A DNA stretch of 40,732 nt, from the NCBI GenBank assembly GCA_009377525.1, contig WHTW01000064.1, positions 1-40,732 on the forward strand. Reading direction: 5' to 3'. This stretch comes from Rhodospirillales bacterium (GTDB lineage Bacteria; Pseudomonadota; Alphaproteobacteria; Reyranellales; Reyranellaceae). Positions 16,072 through 24,394 of this stretch are shown here, in pieces. Numbering within the stretch: position 1 is the stretch's first letter; each line of letters begins with the position of its first letter. A program made the position numbers and the translations under genes. The notes under the pieces are model-generated. The model was not told where the DNA came from and searched no databases. It was given only the letters and a program-made list of their open reading frames with translations.

Positions 16072-17196
16072 TCAGGCAGAGATTGCGTCGTCGAGCAGGC
16101 CGCGCAACGCCGTCTCGTCGACGTCGCGGCTGACGAACGCCTTGCCGATGCCGCGTGCCAGCACGAAGGTAAGCCGGCCGGCTTCGGCCTTCTTGTCGCC
16201 GCGCATGTGCTCGATCAGCTGCGTGGCGTTCCAGTTCCGCCGGTTGTCGCCGCCGATGGCGCGCAGCCGCATCGGCAGGCCGACGCCGCCGAGATGGCTC
16301 CGCACCCGCTCGGCATCGGCCGCAGGGCAAAGGCCGAGGCGCGCGGAAAGATCGAAGGCCATGGCCATGCCGGTGCCAACGGCCTCGCCGTGCAGCAGGT
16401 CGCTGCCGTAGCCGGTCTCGGCTTCCAGTGCGTGGCCGAAGGTATGGCCGAGATTGAGCAAGGCACGCAGGTCGGTGGTCTCGCGCTCGTCGGCCGCGAC
16501 GATGCGGGCCTTGGCCAGGCAGCTCTGCTCGATGGCGTAGGTCCGCCTGGCGGCGTCGCCCGACAGCACCGCCGCGCCATTGGCCTCGCACCAGGCGAAG
16601 AAGTCAGGATCGTCGATCAGGCCGTACTTGGCGACCTCGGCATAGCCCGCCAGCAATTCGCGCCGCGGCAGGGTATCGAGCACGTCGGTGTCGGCCAGCA
16701 CCAGGCGTGGCTGGTAGAAGGCGCCGACCAGGTTCTTGCCGTGGCGCGTGTTGATGCCGGTCTTGCCGCCGACCGAGGAATCGACCTGGGCCAGGAGCGT
16801 GGTCGGCACCTGGATGAAGTCGACGCCGCGCAGCAGCACCGCCGCGGCAAAGCCCGTGAGGTCGCCGACCACGCCGCCGCCCAGCGCCACCAGAGTGGTC
16901 CTGCGGTCGGGCCGCTGGTCGAGCAGCGCGTTCATGAGCTTGCCGAAGCCCGCGAATTCCTTGCTGCTCTCGCCCGCCGCTACGGTGACCAGGCGCGCCT
17001 TGATGCCGGCCTTGTCAAACGAGGCCGCGAGCCGGGCGCCGTAGAGCGGTGCCACGGTCTCGTCGCTCACGATCGTGACCTTGGGCGCCGCCAGCAGGGG
17101 GCGGCACAGCGCGCCGGCCTGGTCGATCAGGCCAGGGCCGATGGCGATGTCGTAGCTGCGTCCCGCGAGCTCTACACGGATGGTGCGTGCACTCAT
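16072..17196 (-). CDS. aroB: 3-dehydroquinate synthase
   Basis: 374 residues. Converts DAHP to 3-dehydroquinate in the shikimate pathway, with NAD and a divalent metal. The start is the ATG at 17196 that overlaps the aroK stop (ATGA); the open frame continues upstream inside aroK but without a family match. Key blocks are GGGVVGDLTG (106-115, NAD-binding), PTTLLAQVDSSVGGKTGIN (131-149), 'GYAEVAKYGLI' (metal Glu and catalytic Lys) and 'NLGHTFGHALE' plus 'LLHGEAVGTGMAMA' (metal histidines). Length is normal. It is translationally coupled to aroK and followed by the CorB/C-type gene. Confidence 0.97.
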   Translation of the reverse strand: MSARTIRVELAGRSYDIAIGPGLIDQAGALCRPLLAAPKVTIVSDETVAPLYGARLAASFDKAGIKARLVTVAAGESSKEFAGFGKLMNALLDQRPDRRTTLVALGGGVVGDLTGFAAAVLLRGVDFIQVPTTLLAQVDSSVGGKTGINTRHGKNLVGAFYQPRLVLADTDVLDTLPRRELLAGYAEVAKYGLIDDPDFFAWCEANGAAVLSGDAARRTYAIEQSCLAKARIVAADERETTDLRALLNLGHTFGHALEAETGYGSDLLHGEAVGTGMAMAFDLSARLGLCPAADAERVRSHLGGVGLPMRLRAIGGDNRRNWNATQLIEHMRGDKKAEAGRLTFVLARGIGKAFVSRDVDETALRGLLDDAISA

Positions 17197-17750
17197 ACTG
17201 GCGTCTTCTCTGCCTGCAGATGGGTGCGCAACGCCTCGATCACCTGCTCGGTCGTGCGATCGGCGGGCTGCGCCGTCGAATCGACGACGATGTCGGCCTC
17301 GGCATAGATCGGATAACGTTGCGTCATCAGCCGTGCGAGAACATCCTTGGGATCGCCATTGCGCAGCAGTGGCCGGTGGCCGCGCTTGCGCACGCGGTCG
17401 AACAGCACGTCGAGCCCGGCGCGCAGCCACACCGTCACCGCCTTGGCCCGCATCAGGCTGCGCGTCTCGGGATCGATATAGGCGCCGCCACCGGTCGACA
17501 GCACGTGCGGCGGCTCGTCGAGCAGGCGCGATATGACGCGGCGCTCTCCGGCGCGGAAGTCGGCCTCACCGTACTTCTCGAAGATCTCGGCGATCGAGCA
17601 GCCGGCGGCGCGCTCGATCTCGTCGTCGGCGTCGACGAACGGCAGGCCAAGCCGCATCGCCAGGCGCTTGCCGATGGCGCTTTTGCCCGCGCCCATCAGG
17701 CCCACAAGGGCGACGGTGCGCGGCAGCGATAGGGGTGAACGGGCGTCCAT
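17193..17750 (-). CDS. aroK: Shikimate kinase
   Basis: 185 residues from the ATG at 17750; two in-frame alternatives lie upstream (ATG 17780 and TTG 17819). The chosen start puts the P-loop GLMGAGKS at residues 17-24, as in typical AroK. The shikimate-binding 'FVDADDEIER', the 'FRAGERRVI' helix, the 'STGGGAYIDPETR' Walker B-like loop and the lid 'RGHRPLLRNGDP' are all present. It phosphorylates shikimate in aromatic amino-acid synthesis. It overlaps aroB by four bases. The 5' side is divergent from the small membrane-protein gene at 17881. Confidence 0.95.
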   Translation of the reverse strand: MDARSPLSLPRTVALVGLMGAGKSAIGKRLAMRLGLPFVDADDEIERAAGCSIAEIFEKYGEADFRAGERRVISRLLDEPPHVLSTGGGAYIDPETRSLMRAKAVTVWLRAGLDVLFDRVRKRGHRPLLRNGDPKDVLARLMTQRYPIYAEADIVVDSTAQPADRTTEQVIEALRTHLQAEKTPV

Positions 17751-17880
17751 GATGAACTTGAAGCCATGGATGTCGCCCATTCCGGCCACCGTTTCAAGCG
17801 AGGGGCTCGCCGAAGACAATAAGGATTGTGCGCGATTGCCGCTTGGGCGCTAGCCGAGGTAGGTTGCCCGCGTCGTGCCC

Positions 17881-18054
17881 ATGTTCCGTTCCCGAAATCG
17901 ATTCAGCGTGCCCACCGTGAAGCTTGGGCCGGTGGTCGCCGTGATCGTCGTCAGCCTGCTGATTGCGGGCCTGGTGGCCCTTGCCGTGATCGAGCCCCGT
18001 CCGCCGGTGCGGCACTTCGAGGTTCCCGTCCCCAATGAACGCTTCGCGCGCTAA
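17881..18054 (+). CDS. Small single-pass membrane protein
   Basis: 57 residues from ATG 17881: basic N-terminus (MFRSRNRFS), one hydrophobic segment (about residues 16-38, 'GPVVAVIVVSLLIAGLVALAVI') and a short Pro/Arg-rich tail (EPRPPVRHFEVPVPNERFAR). I do not recognise a named family, but small proteins of this type often sit between aroK and the exported protein ahead of xerD. The codon usage is chromosomal. The stop codon TAA (18052-18054) lies in the shared CTAAAGCACA edge of a dispersed palindromic repeat, so the C-terminus may have been trimmed or set by insertion of that element. Confidence 0.65.
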   Translation: MFRSRNRFSVPTVKLGPVVAVIVVSLLIAGLVALAVIEPRPPVRHFEVPVPNERFAR

Positions 18055-19693
18055 AGCACATTCCGTCCGGCTGGAATCAGCCGGACGGAATGTGCCCTGT
18101 GAGCCACGGTGGACCGCCCGCGCGTTTCCGATCAGATGGAACCGCTCGCGGTTCCATCTGATCGGAAACCGCATTAGCCTGGCCGTCGCCGCTGCGGTGC
18201 TCTCGGTGCTGCTGGCCGCGCCGGTTGTCGCGCAGAGCGCCAATTTTGACGACAGACCGACCGGCTTCCTGACGGCGACCACGGGAGGCATGCCGTCAAA
18301 CGCCTGGGCGGGAACCTCCCTGGCAACCGCCAAGCGCCTGGTAACGGCGTTGCCCAATGCGCCGCGCAGCCGCGCCTTGCGCGATCTGCAGTTCAAGGTT
18401 CTGGTGAGCCAGCTTACGCCGCCGCCGCCGGACGGCAGTCCTCCGCCCAGCCTGTTCATGCGCAAGGTCGAGAAGCTCGCCGCCATGGGCGAGGCGGAGA
18501 GCCTGAACGAGATGGCGCGCAATGCCGGCGGCCACGCCGACCCGGCGGTCGCATCGACGGTGGCCAACGGCCTGATGTTGGCGGGTGAACGGCACGGCGC
18601 CTGTGCCATCGTCCGCCAGTGGCAACTGACCGAGCCCTTCAGCGGTCGCGCACAGGCCGCCTGCAGGCTGCTGGACGGCGACACCGCCGCGGCGCGCGCC
18701 GCCAACCTGCAGGCGGGCCAGCCGATCGACGGGCCGGCGCTGATGGCGATCGACCTCATGCATGCCAAGGTGCCGGCCAACGTGTTGCGCAACACGCAGC
18801 CGCCGATCGTTCGCGCGCTGGTCGGGCTCAAGCCGCTGCCGATCGCCACGCGCATCGAGATCGCCGAGCGTGGCGAAGCGCTCGCGATCATCGAGGCGAC
18901 GCGGCTGGGCGACCTTTATCTCGAGGCGTTGCGGGACGGCGCTTCGCTGCCGCCGGCGGTCGCGCGCCGTGCGCGAATGGTCGCCGCGGCGCGCAGTGCC
19001 TCCAATCCTGGTGAGATCGTCAACTCCATCGCCGCCGCCTACGGTGAGGCGCGCGGCAGCCCCTTGTTCCCGACCATCGCTCGGGCAAGCGCCGCAGCCT
19101 TGATCAATCTGCCGGCCCAGCCACAGTTCGCCAATGTCGCGCAGGAAGCGATGCGGGGTTTTCTGCTGCTCGGCGACAAGCTGCAGGCGCAGGCCTGGAT
19201 CCGTTTGGCGCTGAGCGCGGTCTCGAACAATGCGCGCGCCATCATTGCGCTGGACCGGCTGGTGCCCCTGGCCGCGGTCGCCGGCATCGACGATGCCAAG
19301 CGGCTCACGATTGGCGAGATCAACCGCTGGTACGAGGTGACCCGCGACGACGATCCGGCGCGCGCGCCGCTGCGGGGCTATCTGTTGCTGGAACTCCTGC
19401 GGGCGACCGGCTTCGACCTGCCGCCGCGTTCGACCGATCTGCCCGACGCGGCGCCGGGTGGGGCGCGCCTGGTGATGCCGGCCACGGCCAAACTGCAAGC
19501 GCTGGTCAATGCCGCAGCCGGCAGTCGCCGCGCCGAGGCGGCATTGCTCGCGCCGATCGCGGCCGGCGAGACGCCGCTCAACGAGCTTCATCCTGCCGCC
19601 ATCGCGGCGATCGTGCAGGCCCTGCGCCAGGTGGGCGAGGACTATTCGGCCCGCCTGTTCGCCATGGAAACGGCGATCGCGTACGGCCTCTAG
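18035..19693 (+). CDS. Exported helical-repeat protein; start altered by a palindromic repeat
   Basis: The open frame runs from ATG 18035 (552 codons), overlapping the small gene by 20 bases, but the first 45 codons are dispersed-repeat sequence. The credible protein starts at the signal peptide 'ISLAVAAAVLSVLLAAPVVAQS' (from 18173), where no standard start codon stands in front of it: ATT at 18173 or GTG at 18197 are the only nearby options. The mature chain (about 500 residues) is Ala/Leu-rich and almost wholly helical, with TPR/Sel1-like spacing. It resembles the conserved unnamed protein found upstream of xerD in alphaproteobacteria. Probably periplasmic, function unknown. Translation may now begin inside the repeat, or the native start may have been lost. 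Confidence 0.65.
   Translation: MNASRAKAHSVRLESAGRNVPCEPRWTARAFPIRWNRSRFHLIGNRISLAVAAAVLSVLLAAPVVAQSANFDDRPTGFLTATTGGMPSNAWAGTSLATAKRLVTALPNAPRSRALRDLQFKVLVSQLTPPPPDGSPPPSLFMRKVEKLAAMGEAESLNEMARNAGGHADPAVASTVANGLMLAGERHGACAIVRQWQLTEPFSGRAQAACRLLDGDTAAARAANLQAGQPIDGPALMAIDLMHAKVPANVLRNTQPPIVRALVGLKPLPIATRIEIAERGEALAIIEATRLGDLYLEALRDGASLPPAVARRARMVAAARSASNPGEIVNSIAAAYGEARGSPLFPTIARASAAALINLPAQPQFANVAQEAMRGFLLLGDKLQAQAWIRLALSAVSNNARAIIALDRLVPLAAVAGIDDAKRLTIGEINRWYEVTRDDDPARAPLRGYLLLELLRATGFDLPPRSTDLPDAAPGGARLVMPATAKLQALVNAAAGSRRAEAALLAPIAAGETPLNELHPAAIAAIVQALRQVGEDYSARLFAMETAIAYGL
18051..18170 (+). repeat. Repeat A, copy 1: bipartite double palindrome
   Basis: Two hairpins in tandem. The first (18056-18095) has perfect 18-bp arms around GAAT. 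A 28-base spacer beginning CCTGTGA follows. The second (18124-18169) has perfect 22-bp arms around TC. Its left edge CTAAAGCACA and both hairpins recur in reverse orientation at 40370-40500, with compensating changes in the arms. Confidence 0.88.
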
Positions 19694-19712
19694 CCCATGA
19701 TGGCGTCATGCT

Positions 19713-19799
19713 CTTCCGGACCGCGCGCCAGCGATTTTCGGCTTCGCCGAAAACGCTCTGGCGCACTCATGAACGCGCCAGAGGCGCGCGGTCCGGAAG
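19713..19799 (+). repeat. Repeat B, copy 1: branched palindrome
   Basis: Outer arms CTTCCGGACCGCGCGCC (19713-19729) and its perfect complement (19783-19799) enclose two hairpins: TTTTCGGC/GCCGAAAA (19735-19753) and CTCTGGCGC/GCGCCAGAG (19756-19783; it shares one base with the outer arm). This gives a three-way junction. The right part CCAGAGGCSCGCGSTCCGGAAGACYATGA is shared with the copy at 21769-21838. It lies between the exported protein and xerD and may also act as a terminator. Confidence 0.75.
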
Positions 19800-19821
19800 A
19801 CTATGAGAAGATGCCGCCGGC

Positions 19822-20757
19822 GTGAAAAGAAAGCCATCCGTTGCGCTGTCGCGCGAGGCCGAAGCCTTCATCGAGATGCTGTCGGCCGAGCGCGGAGCGT
19901 CGCTCAACACCACGGCGGCCTACGGCGCCGACCTCAAGGACCTCCAAACCTTCCTGGCACGGCGCAAGCGCAAGGTGGTCAACGCCGATGCCGAGGCGTT
20001 GCGCGCCTATCTTAAATCACTCGACTATGTCGGCATGACGCCGCGCACGGTGGCGCGGCGGCTCTCGGTGATCCGCCAGTTCTTTCGCTTCCTGCTGGCC
20101 GAGCGGCTGCGCGAGGACGATCCGGCCAGCACCCTCGATTCGCCGCGGCTCGGCCGGCCGCTGCCCAAGGTGCTGTCGCGCGACGAGGTCGATCGGTTGA
20201 TCGAGGCGAGCCGGCGCGACGACGACCACGGCCGCATGGCGACGCTGCTGGAGATCCTCTACGCCGCCGGTCTGCGCGTGTCGGAGCTGGTGACCCTGCC
20301 GGTCGCCGCCGTCGAGCGCGATCCCACCGTGCTGGTGGTACGCGGCAAGGGCAACAAGGAGCGCCTGGTGCCGCTCAGCGACCCGGCGCGCCAGGCCATC
20401 GCCGCGTGGCTGCATGTCCGTGCCGCCATGCTCGACGAGGGCGAGAAGTCGCGCTTTCTCTTTCCGTCGCGCGGCCGCACGGGCCATCTGACGCGCCAGC
20501 GCCTTGCCCAGCTCCTGAAGGAAGCGGCGTTGACGGCCGGCATCGATCCGGCGCGCGTCTCGCCGCACGTGCTGCGCCATGCCTTCGCCAGCCACCTGCT
20601 CGAGGGCGGCGCCGACCTGCGCAGCGTGCAGTTGATGTTGGGCCATGCAGATATCGCCACGACCCAGATCTACACCCATGTGCTGGACGAGAAGCTCCGG
20701 GCGCTGGTGCAGGACAAGCATCCGCTGGCGCGCCGCAAGCGCCGCCCGGCAGGCTGA
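19822..20757 (+). CDS. xerD: Tyrosine recombinase XerD
   Basis: 311 residues, starting at GTG 19822. The N-terminal SAM-like core-binding domain (about 5-95, 'SLNTTAAYGADLKDLQTFL') is followed by the catalytic domain with the full set R152, K176, H249, R252, H275 and Y284 (HVLRHAF...LGHADIATTQIYTHV). With XerC it resolves chromosome dimers at dif near the terminus. Position directly before accA and after aroK is the standard alphaproteobacterial xerD neighbourhood, which favours XerD over an integrase. No dif-like site was seen in the window. Repeat B copies lie on both sides of xerD-accA. Confidence 0.93.
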   Translation: MKRKPSVALSREAEAFIEMLSAERGASLNTTAAYGADLKDLQTFLARRKRKVVNADAEALRAYLKSLDYVGMTPRTVARRLSVIRQFFRFLLAERLREDDPASTLDSPRLGRPLPKVLSRDEVDRLIEASRRDDDHGRMATLLEILYAAGLRVSELVTLPVAAVERDPTVLVVRGKGNKERLVPLSDPARQAIAAWLHVRAAMLDEGEKSRFLFPSRGRTGHLTRQRLAQLLKEAALTAGIDPARVSPHVLRHAFASHLLEGGADLRSVQLMLGHADIATTQIYTHVLDEKLRALVQDKHPLARRKRRPAG

Positions 20758-20806
20758 AGCGGGCCCGGTTGACAGGATTCCGGTGCCGGGCGACACCTGA
20801 AAATCA

Positions 20807-21760
20807 ATGACCACCTACCTCGACTTCGAGAAGCCGATCGCCGAGCTCGAAAGCAAGATTGCCGAGCTCCGGCATCTGCCGAACTCGGGCGATGTCGACA
20901 TCGCCGAGGAAGTCATGCGCCTGCAGGACAAGGTGCAAAAGCAGCTGCGCGCAACCTACGCCAAGCTGACGCCCTGGCAGCGCGTGCAGGTGGCGCGCCA
21001 TGCCGAGCGGCCGCACGCCCAGAGCTACATCGACCGCCTGATCACGGACTACATGCCCTTGGCGGGCGATCGCGTCTTCGGCGAGGACGCCGCCATCGTC
21101 GGCGGCGTCGGCCGGCTTGGCGGCCGCAGCGTCGTGGTGATCGGTCAGCAGAAGGGCGACGACACCGATTCGCGCATCAAGCACAATTTCGGCATGCCGC
21201 GGCCGGAGGGCTATCGCAAGGCGCAGCGGCTGATGAAGCTCGCCGATCGGTTCCACCTGCCCGTCGTCACCTTCGTCGACACGCCGGGTGCCTATCCTGG
21301 CCTGGACGCCGAGGCGCGCGGCCAGGCCGAGGCGGTGGCGAGCTCGATCGACACCTGCCTGTCGCTCGGCGTGCCGCTGGTCAGCGTCGTGATCGGCGAG
21401 GGTGGTTCGGGCGGCGCGCTCGCCATCGCCTCGGCCGACCGCGTCTACATGCTCGAGAACTCGATCTACGCGGTGATCACGCCGGAAGGTTGCGCCTCGA
21501 TCCTTTGGCGCTCCAATGCCAATGCCCAGGAAGCCGCCGAGGCGATGAAGGTGACGGCAGCCGACCTCAAGAAGCTCGAGGTGATCGACGACGTCATCCC
21601 CGAGCCGATGGGCGGCGCCCATCGCAGCCCCGACGAGACGATCGATCTCGTCGGCAAGGTCATGACCGAGGCGCTGGACGAGCTCTCCGGGCTCGACGCC
21701 GACACGCTGCGCCAGCGCCGTCAGGACAAGTTCCTGGAGATGGGCAAGAAGGGGCTTTAG
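20807..21760 (+). CDS. accA: Acetyl-CoA carboxylase carboxyltransferase subunit alpha
   Basis: 317 residues. Alpha half of the carboxyltransferase that moves CO2 from carboxybiotin to acetyl-CoA, the first step of fatty-acid synthesis. It starts MTTYLDFEKPIAELESKIAEL as in family members. It has 'GRSVVVIGQQKGDDTDSRIKHNFGMPRPEGYRKA', 'TFVDTPGAYPGLDAEARGQ' and the 'GEGGSGGALAIASADRVYMLENSIYAVITPEGCASIL' oxyanion-forming block. Length is normal. It is 49 bases downstream of xerD on the same strand and followed by a repeat B copy, which probably also ends transcription. Confidence 0.97.
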   Translation: MTTYLDFEKPIAELESKIAELRHLPNSGDVDIAEEVMRLQDKVQKQLRATYAKLTPWQRVQVARHAERPHAQSYIDRLITDYMPLAGDRVFGEDAAIVGGVGRLGGRSVVVIGQQKGDDTDSRIKHNFGMPRPEGYRKAQRLMKLADRFHLPVVTFVDTPGAYPGLDAEARGQAEAVASSIDTCLSLGVPLVSVVIGEGGSGGALAIASADRVYMLENSIYAVITPEGCASILWRSNANAQEAAEAMKVTAADLKKLEVIDDVIPEPMGGAHRSPDETIDLVGKVMTEALDELSGLDADTLRQRRQDKFLEMGKKGL

Positions 21761-21768
21761 CTCTTCTT

Positions 21769-21838
21769 GGAGCGCGGCCTCTGGCCCGCTTCATGAATCA
21801 TGAGCGGGCCAGAGGCCCGCGCTCCGGAAGACCATGAC
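21769..21838 (+). repeat. Repeat B, copy 2: long palindrome after accA
   Basis: GGAGCGCGG-CCTCTGGCCCGCT pairs with AGCGGGCCAGAGG-CCCGCGCTCC over 21769-21825 with one unpaired base on each arm and a CATGA/TCATG tip. The right flank GGAAGACCATGA matches GGAAGACTATGA of copy 1. It sits between the convergent accA and the oxygenase-like gene and could serve as a two-way terminator. Confidence 0.75.
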
Positions 21839-21866
21839 GCGCCACGGGAGTGGCGCGCCCCCGGCG

Positions 21867-22514
21867 CTACTTCTCCTTCCCGGCCGTCGCGTCCCATAGC
21901 GGCGCGGCCATGGTCTCGCTGAAGTTCCTGAACATGAGATTGAACGAGATGCTGATGCGCTCGCTCTGGCCGTCATTGGCCGGCACGGTGTGCTTGAGCC
22001 AGGCCGGGAAGATCAGCAGCCGGCCTTCCTTGCTCTGGGCATTGGCGCCGTTGGCGGTGAGCCGCGTGTACTGCCGGGGCTTGGGCATGATCATGGAAGC
22101 CTGGCCACGCGGGTCCTGGAAGATGATCTGCGAGCCGGCCGTCGGCACGGCGACGTAGTAGACGCCGCTCAGGTAGTTGTTGGGATGATGGTGCATCGGG
22201 TGATAGGCGCCCGGTGGATTGACGTTGGCCCAGCAGCCGGTGATGCCCATGGGATACTGGTCGACCTGCAGGAAGCGCGCGACGCCGCGCGCCGCCGTCT
22301 CGACCAGCTTCACGAACTCGGCGAAGGCCGGCTTGGTGTGCAGGTCCTGCGGCGTCTGCCAGTTGCTGCCGGCCGGGATCTTCGGGCGCGGCTCGATGAG
22401 GCGCTCGATCTCGGCCTTGAGCTTGCTGTTCAGGCTGGCCGCGGCGGCCGGCTGGAGGTCCACGACCCAGAGTGGTGTGGGAAAGATTTCCTGAACTTCC
22501 TGCTTTTCGATCAT
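21867..22514 (-). CDS. 2OG-Fe(II) oxygenase-like protein (TIGR02466 type)
   Basis: 215 residues from ATG 22514 (MIEKQEVQEIFPTPLWVVDL); the open frame upstream has no resemblance to the family. The opening 'IFPTPLWVVDL', central 'GCWANVNPPGAYHPMHHHPNNYLSGVYYV' and late 'RLLIFPAWLKHTVPANDGQSERISISFNL' are the hallmarks of this double-stranded beta-helix family. The first histidines and the 'KHTVP' histidine are the likely iron ligands; the last arginine would bind 2-oxoglutarate. The substrate is unknown. It starts 19 bases after the end of the thioredoxin-fold gene, so it may belong to that transcript. Confidence 0.83.
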   Translation of the reverse strand: MIEKQEVQEIFPTPLWVVDLQPAAAASLNSKLKAEIERLIEPRPKIPAGSNWQTPQDLHTKPAFAEFVKLVETAARGVARFLQVDQYPMGITGCWANVNPPGAYHPMHHHPNNYLSGVYYVAVPTAGSQIIFQDPRGQASMIMPKPRQYTRLTANGANAQSKEGRLLIFPAWLKHTVPANDGQSERISISFNLMFRNFSETMAAPLWDATAGKEK

Positions 22515-22533
22515 CCGCCAAGTATAGCGGAAT

Positions 22534-24290
22534 TCACTTCGCGATGGCGCGCTGCAAGCGGTCGACCTGTGCTTCGATCGCCGCAGGTTCGGTGACGGGC
22601 AGCGAGCAGAAGTTGCGCGTGCAGGCGAAGGCCGCGGGGCCGTCGGGGTAATCCGGATAGTCGACGTCGTGATGGAAGAGCTTGCCCTCGCGCTTGTCCC
22701 ACCATTCGGCGCGCTTGTTGGCGAGCGGATAGGCAAGTGCTGCCGCGTAGAGCGCGGCGCTGCGCGGGTCGTCCTTGGGTCCGACGATCGTCACATGCAC
22801 AGGCTCGTTGCGAAGTTCCTCCTCGGCCAGCAGCACGTCGGGCAGGAAGGCGTAGGCCTCGAGCACGGCCGGCGAGGCGAGATAGCCCATGCCGGCCTCG
22901 GCGATCTCGCGGTGGCGCGGGTTGCCGGAGTAGGCCGCGAGCAGGCGAAGAAGCGCGTCGTCGCGACATTGTCCTCGCGCTGCTTGATTGGCTTGGGCAG
23001 ATGCGGTCCATCAGGTGAGGCCGAGGCGAAGAAGCCGCCCGTGCCGGCGTCGACGAAGGTCCGGGCGATGAAGTCGCCGGCGGCGATGGCGGCCGTCAGC
23101 CACTTGCGTTCGCCCGTCGAGCGGTGCAGCGCCAGCAGGGCGGCTGCCATCTCGACATTGTCGGCCAGGTAGGGACCGCCGGTGTCATGTTCGGCATGGC
23201 GAAAGCCGCCCGCCGGCAGCGCCCGCTCGCGCAGCGCCCAGTCGGCGGCCGCGACAGCCAGCGCCAGCGCGCTCTTCTCGCCAGTCGAATCGTAGTAGGC
23301 CAGAAGCCCCTGGATCGCCTGGCCTGTCTCGCGCGCGTACTGCCGCTTGTCGACGCCCGGCTGCCCCTCGGCCATGCCCATGGACGCATAGAAGCCGCCG
23401 TTGGGAGTGGCGAGCGTGCGCTTGAGGAAGCTGAAGAGACGATCCGCGGCGACGCGATAGGTCGGATCGCCGAACAGGACGGCGGCGCGGGCATAGGCCG
23501 AGAGTGCCGCCTGCTGGGCGAACATCGGGAATTCGCGCGATGGCGCCGACCAGTCGGGCTTCAGCGAGATCTGGCTGATGCCGCCCAGCTCCTTGTCGAT
23601 CAGCGCGATCTGCGCCGTGAGGCTGCGTTTCAGCCGCGCCTCGGCCTCCTTGTCACCGGCCCCATTCCTCTGACCATGTGCGCGGTCGAGGAACCAGCCG
23701 AGGGTCGGGCCGTCGACCAGCTTGCTCTTGCTCCAGCCGCCATTGGCCTGGTCGTAGGCCTTGTCGATGAAGGCCAGGATCGCGGCGCGCTCGGCGTCGC
23801 CAAGACCGGTGGCGAGTGTGCGCTCGCGCTCAGGCCCGCCCGGGTTGCCGTAATCGACGGGCGAGGGGTCGCGGATCGTCTCCTGCAGGATGGGAATGAA
23901 GAACTTGGGCGAATAGAAGCCGCGCAGCTTCACGATGTCCGTGCCGTCGGGGCCGAAGATGATGGTGGCGGGCCAGCCCCAGCGCTCGTAGCGCTGCGAG
24001 ATGTCGGGCCGGCTGTCCTGGTCGACCTGGACGGGGATGAACTTGTCCTTCAGCACGGCGCGCACGTCGGGGTTCGCCCAGGTGTCGCGGTTCATGACGT
24101 GGCACCACGGGCACCACCAGCTTTGCAACGACACGATCACGAACTTCTTCTCGCTGGCGGCACGGGCGAAGGTGGCGTCCGACCAGTCGCTCCAGAAGCC
24201 GTCGCGGTTGTCGAGCGGCGCGGCCTGGGCCGCCGCCAGCCCCAGCAGCAAGGCGATGAAGGCGCCGAACCATGCCGTGAGCCGTATCAT
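22534..24290 (-). pseudogene. Thioredoxin-domain DUF255/YyaL protein with a frameshift
   Basis: Two minus-strand frames together give a protein of about 585 residues. The first (from ATG 24290) has a signal peptide (MIRLTAWFGAFIALLLGLAAAQA), a DUF255 thioredoxin fold with CPWC (C60-C63), and most of the (alpha/alpha)6 domain ending in QREDNVATTRFFA. There a single base appears to be missing near 22945. The correct continuation (LLAAYSG...GYLASPAVLEAYAFLPDVLLAEEEL to the end) is in the next frame, stopping at 22534. Without the shift the protein would be ordinary. Either the gene is recently broken, losing about the last 135 residues, or the base is a sequencing error. Probably exported thiol-redox protein; function unproven. 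Confidence 0.85.
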
Positions 24291-24394
24291 GAAAGTCTCC
24301 ACTGCCGGGACGCCCTCCCACCATTTGCAGGCAGGGCCGTTCGGTGGTCCAATCACGGCCAAACACAGGATCGGGAGAACCCAGGAGGAACCCC

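Noticed and set aside
19700..21800. dif-type recombination site near xerD
   Set aside because: No 28-bp AT-centred XerC/XerD arm pair was seen; the palindromes here are the GC-rich repeat B copies.
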